A stretch of DNA of 64,000 nucleotides, taken from assembly GCF_000317285.1 (NCBI RefSeq), contig NZ_AJLN01000063.1:1-64000 (forward strand), in the 5' to 3' direction. The notes beneath the pieces were generated by a model. It had not been told where the DNA came from, made no database searches, and was given only the letters and a program-made list of their open reading frames with translations. Source of the DNA: Chlorogloeopsis fritschii PCC 6912. Lineage in GTDB: Bacteria; Cyanobacteriota; Cyanobacteriia; Cyanobacteriales; Nostocaceae. Made by a program: the position numbers and the translations under genes. Positions 55,963 to 64,000 of this stretch are shown here, piece after piece (position 1 is the stretch's first letter; each line of letters opens with the position of its first letter).

Positions 55963-58900
55963 ATGACTAACGACAAAATGATTTTCCGCAACCGTGTTGT
56001 TGACAAAGGCCAACTGCGAAATCTAATTTCTTGGGCATTTACGCATTACGGTACAGCGCGGACGGCGGTGATGGCAGATAAGCTCAAAGATTTAGGCTTC
56101 CGCTACGCTACCAAAGCTGGAGTTTCAATTAGCGTGGAAGATTTGATGGTGCCTCCTTCCAAGCGATCGCTACTCGAAGCCGCAGAAGCAGAAATTCGCG
56201 CTACAGAAGAACGTTATCAACGCGGTGAAATTACGGAAGTGGAGCGTTTCCAGAAAGTAATTGATACCTGGAACGGAACATCGGAAGCCCTCAAAGACGA
56301 AGTTGTCACCCACTTCAAAAAGACTAATCCCCTTAACTCCGTGTACATGATGGCATTTTCTGGAGCTAGGGGTAATATCTCCCAGGTACGACAATTGGTG
56401 GGAATGCGCGGACTGATGGCCGATCCGCAAGGAGAAATTATCGACTTGCCGATTAAAACTAACTTCCGCGAAGGACTGACCGTCACCGAATATATTATTT
56501 CCTCTTACGGTGCGCGTAAAGGGTTGGTAGATACAGCCTTGCGGACAGCAGACTCTGGTTATTTGACCCGTCGTCTGGTAGATGTTTCCCAGGACGTAAT
56601 TATCCGGGAAATTGACTGCGGTACTACTAGAGGCATTCCCTTACGGGCAATGAGAGAAGGCGACAAAACCATGATTAACCTTGGTACTCGCCTGATGGGA
56701 AGAGTGGTTGGAGAAGATGTGATCCATCCCACGACCAAAGAAGTAATTGCACCACGAAATACCCCTATTTCCGACGATCTAGCCAAAGCAATTGAAAAAG
56801 CCGGAGTGACTGAGGTTGTTGTCCGATCGCCTCTAACTTGTGAAGCGGCGCGATCAGTCTGCCAACATTGCTATGGCTGGAGTCTAGCCCATGCCAAAAT
56901 GGTGGATCTGGGTGAAGCCGTGGGTATTATTGCTGCCCAAAGTATCGGTGAACCCGGTACCCAGTTGACAATGCGTACTTTCCACACTGGCGGTGTATTT
57001 ACTGGAGAAGTTGCCAGACAAGTACGGGCAGAAATGGATGGTACAGTTCGCTTTCCCAAGAGAATGCGGACAAGAGCCTATCGTACCCGTCACGGGGAAG
57101 ACGCCTTGTATGTGGAAGCCAACGCCACTTTGGTTTTGGAATCTCCTAAAGATAGCTCCCAAGCCAACAAAGAAATCCCCGTTACTCAAGGGTCTACACT
57201 GTATGTTATCGACGGGCAACAGGTGAAGTTGGGGCAGTTAATCGCAGAAGTAGCGATCGGTGGACGCACTACTCGTGCCAATACAGAAAAAGCAGTTAAA
57301 GATGTAGTTTCTGACTTGGCAGGTGAAGTAAAATTTGCCGAACTGGTAGCAGAACAAAAAACTGACCGTCAAGGCAATACCACAACAACTGCTACACGGG
57401 GTGGTTTGATCTGGATTCTCTCAGGTGAAGTTTATAACTTACCACCAGGAGCCGAATTAGTAGTCAAAGAAAATGACACTATAGATAGTAACGGCGTCTT
57501 GGCAGAAACTAAGTTAACCACTCAACATGGTGGAGTGGTGCGCTTGCCAGAAGCAATACCTGGCAAATCTACACGGGAAATTGAAATTATTACCGCTTCT
57601 GTTGTTTTAGACCAGGCAACAGTCACCGTCCAAAGCTCCCAAGGTAAGAATAATTACTTGGTAACTACTGGTAACAACCAAGTTTTTAACCTGCGAGCAA
57701 CTCCAGGAACCAAAGTTCAAAATGGTCAGGTGGTAGCTGAGTTGATTGATGACCGCTATCGCACTACTACTGGAGGTATGCTCAAATACGCTGGTGTCGA
57801 TGTCCAGAAAAAAGGTAAAGCCAAGCAAGGTTATGAAGTTGTGCAAGGAGGCACGCTGCTGTGGATTCCTGAAGAAACCCACGAAGTCAACAAAGATATC
57901 TCCTTGTTATTGGTAGAAGACGGTCAGTTTTTAGAAGCTGGTACAGAGGTAGTTAAAGATATCTTCTGTCAAAACAGCGGTGTGATTGAAGTCACGCAGA
58001 AAAATGACATTTTGCGGGAAGTAGTGATTAAGCCGGGAGAACTGCTGATGGTAGACGATCCAGAAGCAGTGATGAGCAAAGATAACACCTTTGTTCAGCC
58101 TGGAGAAGAATTTATGGGACAAGTCTTCAACGACTTGCGATATATTCAGTACGTAGAAACTCCAGAAGGCCCCGCGCTGCTTTCTCGTCCTGTGGTTGAG
58201 TTTCCTGTACCCAACCAGCCTGATGTGCCATCAACTACATCTGTCAGCCAACAAACCGGGCGTTCGATTCAGTTGCGTGCAGTGCAGCGCTTGCCTTACA
58301 AAGATTCTGAGCGTGTCAGATCGGTTGAAGGCGTAGAACTATTGCGAACCCAGCTCGTACTGGAAATTGAACAAGAAGGCGAACAAGAACACACTTCTTC
58401 TCCCTTGGCAGCAGATATTGAGTTAGTAGCCGATCCCAGCGACCCAGAAATTCAACGCTTGCAACTGGTGATTTTGGAATCTTTAACAGTTCGTCGAGAT
58501 ATCGCTGCTGATGCCACTCAAGGAAGTACTCATACTACCCTTGAAGTTGAAGACGGACAAACTATCGCCCCTGGTTCTGTTGTCGCTCGTACCCAAATTT
58601 TATGTAAAGAAGGCGGGATTGTGCGAGGCGTCAAAAAAGGTACGGAAGCCGTTCGTCGCTGCTTAGTATTGCGTCGTCACACCGATATGGTCACGATTAA
58701 TGCTACTGTCCAACCCAAAGTTAAGGCGGGTGACTTGGTGGTAGAAGGTGCAGAAATTGCTCCTGGCATCTTTACTGAAGAATCGGGGCAAGTTGTATCA
58801 GTCAAAGCCGCAGGAGCTGGAGGAGCAGAGGCTACTACCTCTTCTTCCCTTGCCCCTGCCACTTGGGAAGTCACTGTTCGCGTCGGTCGTCCCTATCGCG

Positions 58901-60018
58901 TCAGTGCTGGTGCAGTGTTGCAGGTAGAAGATGGAGACTTGGTACAGCGCGGCGATAACTTGGTGTTATTGGTATTTGAGCGGGCTAAGACCGGAGATAT
59001 CATTCAAGGTTTGCCCAGGATTGAGGAACTACTCGAAGCTCGAAAGCCAAAAGAAGCGTGTATTTTAGCAAAACGGGCGGGAGAAGTCAAGGTAGTTTAT
59101 GGCGATGGCGATGAGGCGATCGCGGTAAAAGTGATCGAATCCAATGGCGTAGTCACAGATTACACTATGGGGCCAGGACAGAACTTAGTAGTTACAGATG
59201 GACAAACAGTAAGTGCGGGACAGACGCTGACAGACGGGCCAGCCAATCCCCACGAAATCTTGGAAGTCTTCTTTAACCTGGGTTCTGAAGATGGAGTATA
59301 TGCCTGTGCTAGCCATGCTTTGCAAAAAGTCCAGACTTTCCTGGTAAATGAAGTGCAGTTGGTTTATCAGTCCCAAGGTATTGATATTGCTGACAAACAC
59401 ATTGAAGTTATTGTCCGACAGATGACATCAAAAGTGCGGGTAGATGATGGTGGTGATACTACCATGCTGCCCGGTGAATTGGTAGAATTGCGCCAAATCG
59501 AGCAAGTCAATGAAGCAATGGCAATCACCGGTGGTGCGCGAGCACAATACACCCCTGTATTGTTAGGTATTACCAAAGCATCTTTGAATACCGATAGCTT
59601 TATTTCTGCCGCATCCTTCCAAGAGACAACACGCGTTTTGACCGAAGCAGCAATAGAAGGAAAATCTGACTGGCTGCGCGGTTTGAAAGAAAACGTGATT
59701 ATCGGACGATTGATTCCTGCTGGAACGGGCTTTAATGCTTATGAAGAACCTAGTGTAGTCGAAGATTATGCTGAGGGACTCAGCAGTGTCTTGGATGAAG
59801 TTGAAGATCCATTAGATATGGTGCTGGATGACCGTACAGCCCGCACTTACAATCTGGATAGTCCTACTTTGGGGATTGATTCGCCCTTTGGCACCAGACG
59901 TACAGATAAGTCGATCTTGGATGATGATGATGATTTGATTCCAAGTGAAATCAACGACCTCGCAGAAGATGATTTCGAGGAAGACGATTTCGAGGACGAC
60001 GATTTCGAGGACGAATAA
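55963..60018 (+). CDS. rpoC2: RNA polymerase beta-prime subunit (C-terminal half)
   Basis: The 1351-residue protein opens [26 protein letters not shown]. It has a cysteine-rich zinc segment ([16 protein letters not shown] near residue 290), and the trigger-loop sequence [25 protein letters not shown] near 326-350. A very large insertion of about 600 residues of sandwich-barrel-hybrid repeats (about 350-960), typical of cyanobacteria, follows. The core then resumes with [27 protein letters not shown] and ends near [16 protein letters not shown]. The last 35 residues are extremely acidic with a [10 protein letters not shown] repeat. A small Ala/Gly/Ser/Thr-rich stretch near residue 950 ([18 protein letters not shown]) looks like low-complexity expansion. 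A strong terminator at 60045 ends the transcript. Confidence 0.98.
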   Translation: MTNDKMIFRNRVVDKGQLRNLISWAFTHYGTARTAVMADKLKDLGFRYATKAGVSISVEDLMVPPSKRSLLEAAEAEIRATEERYQRGEITEVERFQKVIDTWNGTSEALKDEVVTHFKKTNPLNSVYMMAFSGARGNISQVRQLVGMRGLMADPQGEIIDLPIKTNFREGLTVTEYIISSYGARKGLVDTALRTADSGYLTRRLVDVSQDVIIREIDCGTTRGIPLRAMREGDKTMINLGTRLMGRVVGEDVIHPTTKEVIAPRNTPISDDLAKAIEKAGVTEVVVRSPLTCEAARSVCQHCYGWSLAHAKMVDLGEAVGIIAAQSIGEPGTQLTMRTFHTGGVFTGEVARQVRAEMDGTVRFPKRMRTRAYRTRHGEDALYVEANATLVLESPKDSSQANKEIPVTQGSTLYVIDGQQVKLGQLIAEVAIGGRTTRANTEKAVKDVVSDLAGEVKFAELVAEQKTDRQGNTTTTATRGGLIWILSGEVYNLPPGAELVVKENDTIDSNGVLAETKLTTQHGGVVRLPEAIPGKSTREIEIITASVVLDQATVTVQSSQGKNNYLVTTGNNQVFNLRATPGTKVQNGQVVAELIDDRYRTTTGGMLKYAGVDVQKKGKAKQGYEVVQGGTLLWIPEETHEVNKDISLLLVEDGQFLEAGTEVVKDIFCQNSGVIEVTQKNDILREVVIKPGELLMVDDPEAVMSKDNTFVQPGEEFMGQVFNDLRYIQYVETPEGPALLSRPVVEFPVPNQPDVPSTTSVSQQTGRSIQLRAVQRLPYKDSERVRSVEGVELLRTQLVLEIEQEGEQEHTSSPLAADIELVADPSDPEIQRLQLVILESLTVRRDIAADATQGSTHTTLEVEDGQTIAPGSVVARTQILCKEGGIVRGVKKGTEAVRRCLVLRRHTDMVTINATVQPKVKAGDLVVEGAEIAPGIFTEESGQVVSVKAAGAGGAEATTSSSLAPATWEVTVRVGRPYRVSAGAVLQVEDGDLVQRGDNLVLLVFERAKTGDIIQGLPRIEELLEARKPKEACILAKRAGEVKVVYGDGDEAIAVKVIESNGVVTDYTMGPGQNLVVTDGQTVSAGQTLTDGPANPHEILEVFFNLGSEDGVYACASHALQKVQTFLVNEVQLVYQSQGIDIADKHIEVIVRQMTSKVRVDDGGDTTMLPGELVELRQIEQVNEAMAITGGARAQYTPVLLGITKASLNTDSFISAASFQETTRVLTEAAIEGKSDWLRGLKENVIIGRLIPAGTGFNAYEEPSVVEDYAEGLSSVLDEVEDPLDMVLDDRTARTYNLDSPTLGIDSPFGTRRTDKSILDDDDDLIPSEINDLAEDDFEEDDFEDDDFEDE

Positions 60019-60743
60019 AAATAAACTAAGCTAATGTCAAACGGACGTGAGAAAGCAGTAGATGAGTAAATATTCTCACTGCTTCCTCACGTTTTGTTAT
60101 TATTTGGATCTAGTCTTTGTGTCAGCCTCAACTTTTAAACACGAATCAGCAATTGGTGGCTAAATGTATGAAAGCTCCACACCTATTTTGCTTTCTCCAC
60201 AAAAAATACGTTAGAATTAGGTACCTGAGTACTACGTCATAAATCACCACCGCAATCACGTGGCAGCAATAGCCTTAAATTTAGTCTGTTCCCTTGGAAA
60301 TGTATCACTCTGAGGTGAGAATTTGTGAATGACTAAAATTCAAGGGTTTAAATGCAGGCACCCAACCGCTTGTGTCTGTAATCAATTCAAGCTGGTAAAG
60401 TAGATAAATAGGCAAAATTTATACTCAAATTTACTCATCTTGACAAAAGCGGCTATATGTGAAACCACACACATTCCTGCAATCTTTGGGAGATGGCAAA
60501 GTCAAAAGGTGGAAATTAGCACGTCCACTTTCTGCTCATTGCTAGATCGGTCGAAAAGTAAGTAGCCCGATCACACTATAATTTTCTTCTTGAAGAACTA
60601 TGTGCTGGAAACCGTGGGAGTATCAAAAAAATCCAGGTTAAGCTAGAGAAGAGAGTTGGTGTTAGCTACCGATACCCCTTGGGGCAAGGAGCAAGACTCA
60701 TTCTCAAGCGGGAATATTCTAACGTTGGCATTGTCCTTACTCC
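60019..60743. other. Intergenic region between rpoC2 and hisD
   Basis: After the terminator at 60045-60099 about 640 bases remain before hisD. They contain no supported ORF; a 62-codon frame at 60679 overlaps hisD in another frame and is rejected. The hisD promoter must lie here but no convincing box pair or known RNA is recognised. Confidence 0.5.
60045..60099 (+). terminator. Terminator of the rpoB-rpoC1-rpoC2 transcript
   Basis: A 15-base stem with one mismatch (acgtgagaaagcagt / actgcttcctcacgt) is followed by tttgttatt. It begins 27 bases after the rpoC2 stop. Confidence 0.88.
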
Positions 60744-62057
60744 ATGCTGCGAATTATTACTCAGCAGGCAGACGTCAGATCGGAACTACAAAGGATCTGC
60801 GATCGCACCCATGATGAACAGGTGCTTCACAAAGAAGCAACAGTGCGGGAAGTGTTGCAAGCCGTGAAGCGCCAAGGTGACAGAGCTGTATTGCATTACA
60901 CAGCAGAATTTGACAATCAAATTCTCAAGCCAGAAGAACTGCGTGTTACAGGCGCAGAACTTGATGCAGCCTACCAACAGATCTCGCAAGAGTTACTGGA
61001 AGCAATACGGTTAGCTAGTCAGCAAATTGAAGCGTTTCACCGTCAACGAGTTCCAAAAAGCTGGGTACACTTTGGCGATGATGAAGTAGTGCTAGGCAAG
61101 CGCTATACCCCTGTAGACCGTGCGGGGATATACGTACCTGGGCGTCGCGCTGTTTACCCTAGTACGGTATTAATGAATGCAATTCCAGCAAAAGTGGCTG
61201 GAGTTGGGCGCTTGGTGATGATGACACCACCAGGAGCAGGGAAAATGATTCATCCAGCAGTCTTGGTAGCTGCCCAAGAAGTTGGAGTACAGGAAATTTA
61301 TCGCGTGGGCGGAGCGCAGGCGATCGCTGCTTTAGCTTACGGAACAAAAACAATTCCAAAAGTAGATGTGATCGCAGGGCCGGGTAATATTTATGTGACC
61401 CTAGCCAAAAAACTCGTCTATGGAACAGTCGGGATTGATTCTTTGGCAGGGGCAAGCAGCGAAGTGTTAATTATTGCTGATGAAACCGCAAATCCCGTTC
61501 ATGTTGCAGCCGATATGCTAGCACAAGCCGAACAAGATCCAATGGCGGCAGCAATCTTATTAACCACCGATCCGGCGCTAGCGAAGAACGTACAAGTCGC
61601 CGTGGAAAGACAGTTGGTGGATCACCCCAGACTCACCCTCACAGAGAAAGCACTTGCTCACTACGGCTTAATTGTGATTGTGGAGTCTCTAACAGCCGCA
61701 GCCGAGTTGTCCAATGAATTTGCCCCTGAACACTTAGAGTTAGAAGTAGAAGATCCTTGGGCATTATTACCACTTATTCGTCATGCCGGTGCAATTTTTA
61801 TGGGTTACTCCACACCGGAAGCAGTAGGAGACTATATTGCCGGGCCTAGCCATACTTTACCTACCTCTGGTGCTGCTCGCTATACCTCGGTATTAGGAGT
61901 CGAAACTTTCCTGAAAAATTCAAGTATTATTCAGTATACCCCTACAGCCTTGAAAAAAGTGGCAGACGCAATTAATGTACTTGCAGCAATTGAAGGCTTG
62001 CCCTCTCACGCTGATTCAGTTCGACGTCGAGTTCAAAAAGAAAAACAGGACGAATAA
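60744..62057 (+). CDS. hisD: Histidinol dehydrogenase
   Basis: The 437-residue enzyme catalyses the last two steps of histidine synthesis, histidinol to histidine, with NAD+ and zinc. Characteristic segments: VDRAGIYVPGRRAVYPSTVLMNAIPAKVAGV, IYRVGGAQAIAALAYGTKTIPKVDVIAGPGNIYVTLAKKLVYG, GIDSLAGASSEVLIIADETANP, AEQDPMAAAILLT, LSNEFAPEHLEL and GYSTPEAVGDYIAGPSHTLPTSGAARYTSVLGVETF, which together provide the zinc ligands and the catalytic Glu/His. Length normal. The start at MLRIITQQADV has no clear ribosome site. No other his gene is nearby, the usual scattered situation in cyanobacteria. Confidence 0.98.
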   Translation: MLRIITQQADVRSELQRICDRTHDEQVLHKEATVREVLQAVKRQGDRAVLHYTAEFDNQILKPEELRVTGAELDAAYQQISQELLEAIRLASQQIEAFHRQRVPKSWVHFGDDEVVLGKRYTPVDRAGIYVPGRRAVYPSTVLMNAIPAKVAGVGRLVMMTPPGAGKMIHPAVLVAAQEVGVQEIYRVGGAQAIAALAYGTKTIPKVDVIAGPGNIYVTLAKKLVYGTVGIDSLAGASSEVLIIADETANPVHVAADMLAQAEQDPMAAAILLTTDPALAKNVQVAVERQLVDHPRLTLTEKALAHYGLIVIVESLTAAAELSNEFAPEHLELEVEDPWALLPLIRHAGAIFMGYSTPEAVGDYIAGPSHTLPTSGAARYTSVLGVETFLKNSSIIQYTPTALKKVADAINVLAAIEGLPSHADSVRRRVQKEKQDE

Positions 62058-62087
62058 TTAAACTTTTGGCTGTGAGTTATCTTATTT

Positions 62088-62122
62088 GACAATCAACGAC
62101 TAACCACTAACTACTAACTCTT
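62088..62122. repeat. Short repeat units (aacgactaaccactaactacta)
   Basis: Three imperfect seven-base units aacgact / aaccact / aactact follow hisD, as in the block at 41770 (aaccactaaccact). Confidence 0.55.
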
Positions 62123-62244
62123 ACTTAATTATTAATTTTTCCCTAGAGTTTAGATAAAAATTAAATGATGGCGTCAAACTTAAAGTGTAAGGCTATACAA
62201 CTTGAAAAAGCCATAAGAATCGCTTTAATTGTAAGCAGTTGATT

Positions 62245-62700
62245 ATGACTACTCTTTTGGAGACACGACGAGTGGTGCTAAAGAATATTGTGGTAGCTCT
62301 AGATGCTTCAGAAATTGCCGACCGAGTAATTGAAACATTACAGGACTTGGTACTGGCAAAAGACAGTAAGGTGATTCTTTGTCATGTTTTTCCTCCTCCA
62401 GAATCAGAAATGGAGCTACCAGCTGATCGCCCCCATCCAGATTCGCCAGCACTTTCTTCTTTACAAGTCGAAAAACAGCTGCAAATATACCAAACTCAAC
62501 TACCCGTCGAAAGTGAAATAGAACTTGTCAGTGGCGATCCAGCAGAAGAAATTATCCGTCTTGCTAATATTCATAAGGCTGATTTGATAGTCATTGGTAG
62601 CCGTGGACTAACCGGTATGAACCGAATTGTTCAAGGTTCTGTCAGCAGCCAAGTGGTAGAAGAAGGGCCATGTTCGGTATTAGTGGTAAAGGTAAAATAA
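62245..62700 (+). CDS. Universal stress protein (UspA family)
   Basis: The 151-residue protein has the Usp fold: VVLKNIVVALDASEIADRVIETLQDLV at the start, VILCHVFPPPESE, and the ATP-binding signature VIGSRGLTGMNRIVQGSVSSQVVEEGPCSVLVVK (G-x2-G-x9-G-S). The intact signature predicts an ATP-binding (UspFG/MJ0577-like) member. Start at the ATG of MTTLLETRR; a TTG two codons earlier is possible. It is a single-domain form and probably acts in stress survival, though partners are unknown. Not obviously in an operon. Confidence 0.92.
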   Translation: MTTLLETRRVVLKNIVVALDASEIADRVIETLQDLVLAKDSKVILCHVFPPPESEMELPADRPHPDSPALSSLQVEKQLQIYQTQLPVESEIELVSGDPAEEIIRLANIHKADLIVIGSRGLTGMNRIVQGSVSSQVVEEGPCSVLVVKVK

Positions 62701-63038
62701 ATATTAATACAGTCTAGGGAATGACCTAGATCAATATTTTATTTGCAAAACTAATGTTGAAATGAATTCATCTGAGGTAAGATAAAAAATTTTTTCCTGA
62801 GAAGACAGGTTGCTAAAAACTCTGGGAACTGATAACCAACAATTTAAAGAATATATAAATAAATGGATCAACCTTTGCAATAGTATCCATTGCAGCTTGA
62901 TTTAATTTACTATGTATGTGGTTAGACTTAGCCACAAATTACAGTAAAGCGATCGCCAAACAAGCCTTGTGGTTAATTTGCTTTTCTAAAGTCTTGATCG
63001 TCCAGTGTACGGACTGCTTTTGCCTATATTTGGGTAAC
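62701..63038. other. Intergenic region upstream of ppk
   Basis: It contains small hairpins tctagg/cctaga (62713-62730) just after usp, possibly its 3' end, and tgcaat/attgca (62876-62894), plus one HIP1 site near 62949. No ORF and no clear phosphate-regulon box was recognised. Confidence 0.45.
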
Positions 63039-64000
63039 CATGCCAAAATCTAAAAAAATTACAAACCAACCGATAAATCTCACCGATCCGCAATACTATC
63101 TCAATCGTGAGCTTAGTTGGTTAGAGTTTAATAATAGAGTATTACATGAAGCACTAGACCCGCGCACACCTCTTCTGGAACGTCTTAAGTTTTTGGCAAT
63201 CACGAGTTCCAACCTAGATGAATTTTTCATGGTGCGGGTTGCAGCACTAAAACAACAAGTGGAAGCGAAAGTTAGCAAGTTAACTTTCGATGGTCTCACA
63301 CCACAAAGACAATTAGATGAAATTAGTTTTTTTCTCCGTCCTTTAGTAGCTCAACAGCATCAACATTTTGAAAACGTACTGAGGACGCAGCTTGCACATC
63401 ATGGCATCCACATTTTAGATTACATAGATTTGACAGAGAAACAAAGAAATTATTTAGACAATTATTTTGAAGAACAAATTTTTCCTGTTATTACTCCCCT
63501 TGCTGTCGATCCTAGTCATCCCTTTCCTTATATTTCCAATCTCAGCTTAAATTTAGCAGTTGTCGTCAAAAATCCTGAAACAGAAGAAGAATTATTTGCC
63601 AGAGTCAAAGTACCTAAAGTCTTGCCTCGGTTTTTGGCTTTACCACCAGAATTAGGAATTCAGCATCAGGGCAAACCATTTGTTTGGACTGGTATACCTT
63701 TGGAACAGGCGATCGCTCACAATTTAGAGTCTCTATTTCCGGGGATGAATATCCAAGAGTACCATCTGTTCCGTATTACTCGCGATGCCGATTTGGAACT
63801 GGAAGAAGATGAAGCCGACGATTTGCTGTTGGCAATAGAACAAGAACTGCGAAAACGGCGCGTTGGCGGTACTCCGGTGCGGATGGAAATTAAATCTGAA
63901 ACTCCAGCAGCCATACGCGATCGCTTGCTAGAAGATTTGGAATTAACAGAAAATGATGTTTACGAAGTAGACGGGCTTTTGGGATTGCGGGATTTAATGT
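63039..64000 (+). CDS. ppk: Polyphosphate kinase 1, 5' part (runs off the window)
   Basis: From the ATG at 63039 an open frame of 320 codons reaches the right edge. It begins MPKSKKITNQPINLTDPQYYLNREL and continues SWLEFNNRVLHEALDPRTPLLERLKFLAITSSNLDEFFMVRVAALKQQ, the N-terminal domain of PPK1. The head domain follows (EEQIFPVITPLAVDPSHPFPYISNLSLNLAVVVKNP, RFLALPPE, FRITRDADLELEEDEADDLLLAIEQELRKRRVGGTPVRMEI). PPK1 makes long polyphosphate chains from ATP reversibly through a phospho-histidine; the catalytic His domains lie beyond the window. The gene is of normal start and not truncated except by the window edge. Confidence 0.95.

Noticed and set aside
58800-58870. Low-complexity stretch in rpoC2 ([14 protein letters not shown]) considered as a third intragenic repeat insertion
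   Set aside because: The DNA is only loosely similar to the STRR units, and rpoC2 inserts are naturally variable.
60679-60867. 62-codon ORF overlapping the hisD start
   Set aside because: Overlaps hisD in another frame; hisD is unambiguous.

Overview
The window comes from a filamentous, heterocyst-forming cyanobacterium (Nostocales sense). The evidence is abundant HIP1 octamers (gcgatcgc), split RNA polymerase genes rpoC1/rpoC2, a photosystem I psaX gene, ndhB, many heptamer-type short repeats (STRR), and above all a hetC / hetP heterocyst-differentiation locus. No ribosomal RNA, tRNA, CRISPR array, prophage or intact insertion sequence was recognised. Nearly everything is chromosomal core or lineage-typical material. 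The genus cannot be fixed from the sequence alone.

Layout. 1-4.3 kb: 5' part of a sensor histidine kinase (cut by the window edge), a LivH/Nat-type amino-acid permease, psaX (44 codons), lipA and a CheY-like regulator. 4.4-11.2 kb: a 1877-residue Ser/Thr kinase-ATPase-GAF-histidine kinase, and a heme-oxygenase-fold diiron-like protein with a palindromic operator candidate. 11.6-15.4 kb: ndhB, an RRM RNA-binding protein, about 1.1 kb of AT-rich non-coding DNA, and a small conserved protein. 15.8-23.4 kb: topA, a 46-residue ORF overlapping aroQ, a degenerate ADP-ribosylglycohydrolase homologue, and a 7TM-HD phosphohydrolase. 23.6-30.8 kb: YqeG phosphatase, DUF3727 protein, GNAT-ruvX coupled pair, small proteins, a BON protein, an alpha/beta hydrolase and infC. 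31-34.5 kb: an NTT-like transporter with HEAT repeats followed 8 bases later by a separate cyclic-nucleotide-binding protein.

34.5-41.5 kb is the most interesting part. On the minus strand lie hetC (C39-peptidase ABC exporter), a short HlyD-like protein without the usual coiled-coil hairpin, and hetP. A palindrome nearly identical to the remembered HetR-binding site of the Anabaena hetP promoter lies 403 bases upstream of the HlyD-like gene, which suggests a HetR-controlled hlyD-like/hetP transcript. HetC keeps the peptidase cysteine but has a degenerate ATPase (signature LSAPE for LSGGQ, Walker-B Gln for Glu) and carries an in-frame piece of intergenic repeat DNA. 41.8-47.3 kb: a GH116 glucosylceramidase-type enzyme, an AraC regulator with a 6-oxocamphor-hydrolase-like crotonase, a GIY-YIG protein and an unknown. 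47.8-60 kb: a secreted TPR protein, then rpsT-tatD-rpoB-rpoC1-rpoC2, an arrangement I know from cyanobacteria. 60.7-64 kb: hisD, a universal stress protein and the 5' part of ppk.

Several starts were moved from the longest ORF to starts with a Shine-Dalgarno match or family support (heme-oxygenase-like gene, ndhB, 97-residue protein, ruvX, BON protein, rpsT, tatD, rpoB, usp, crotonase, hetP). All family assignments come from reading motifs by eye; no database search was possible.
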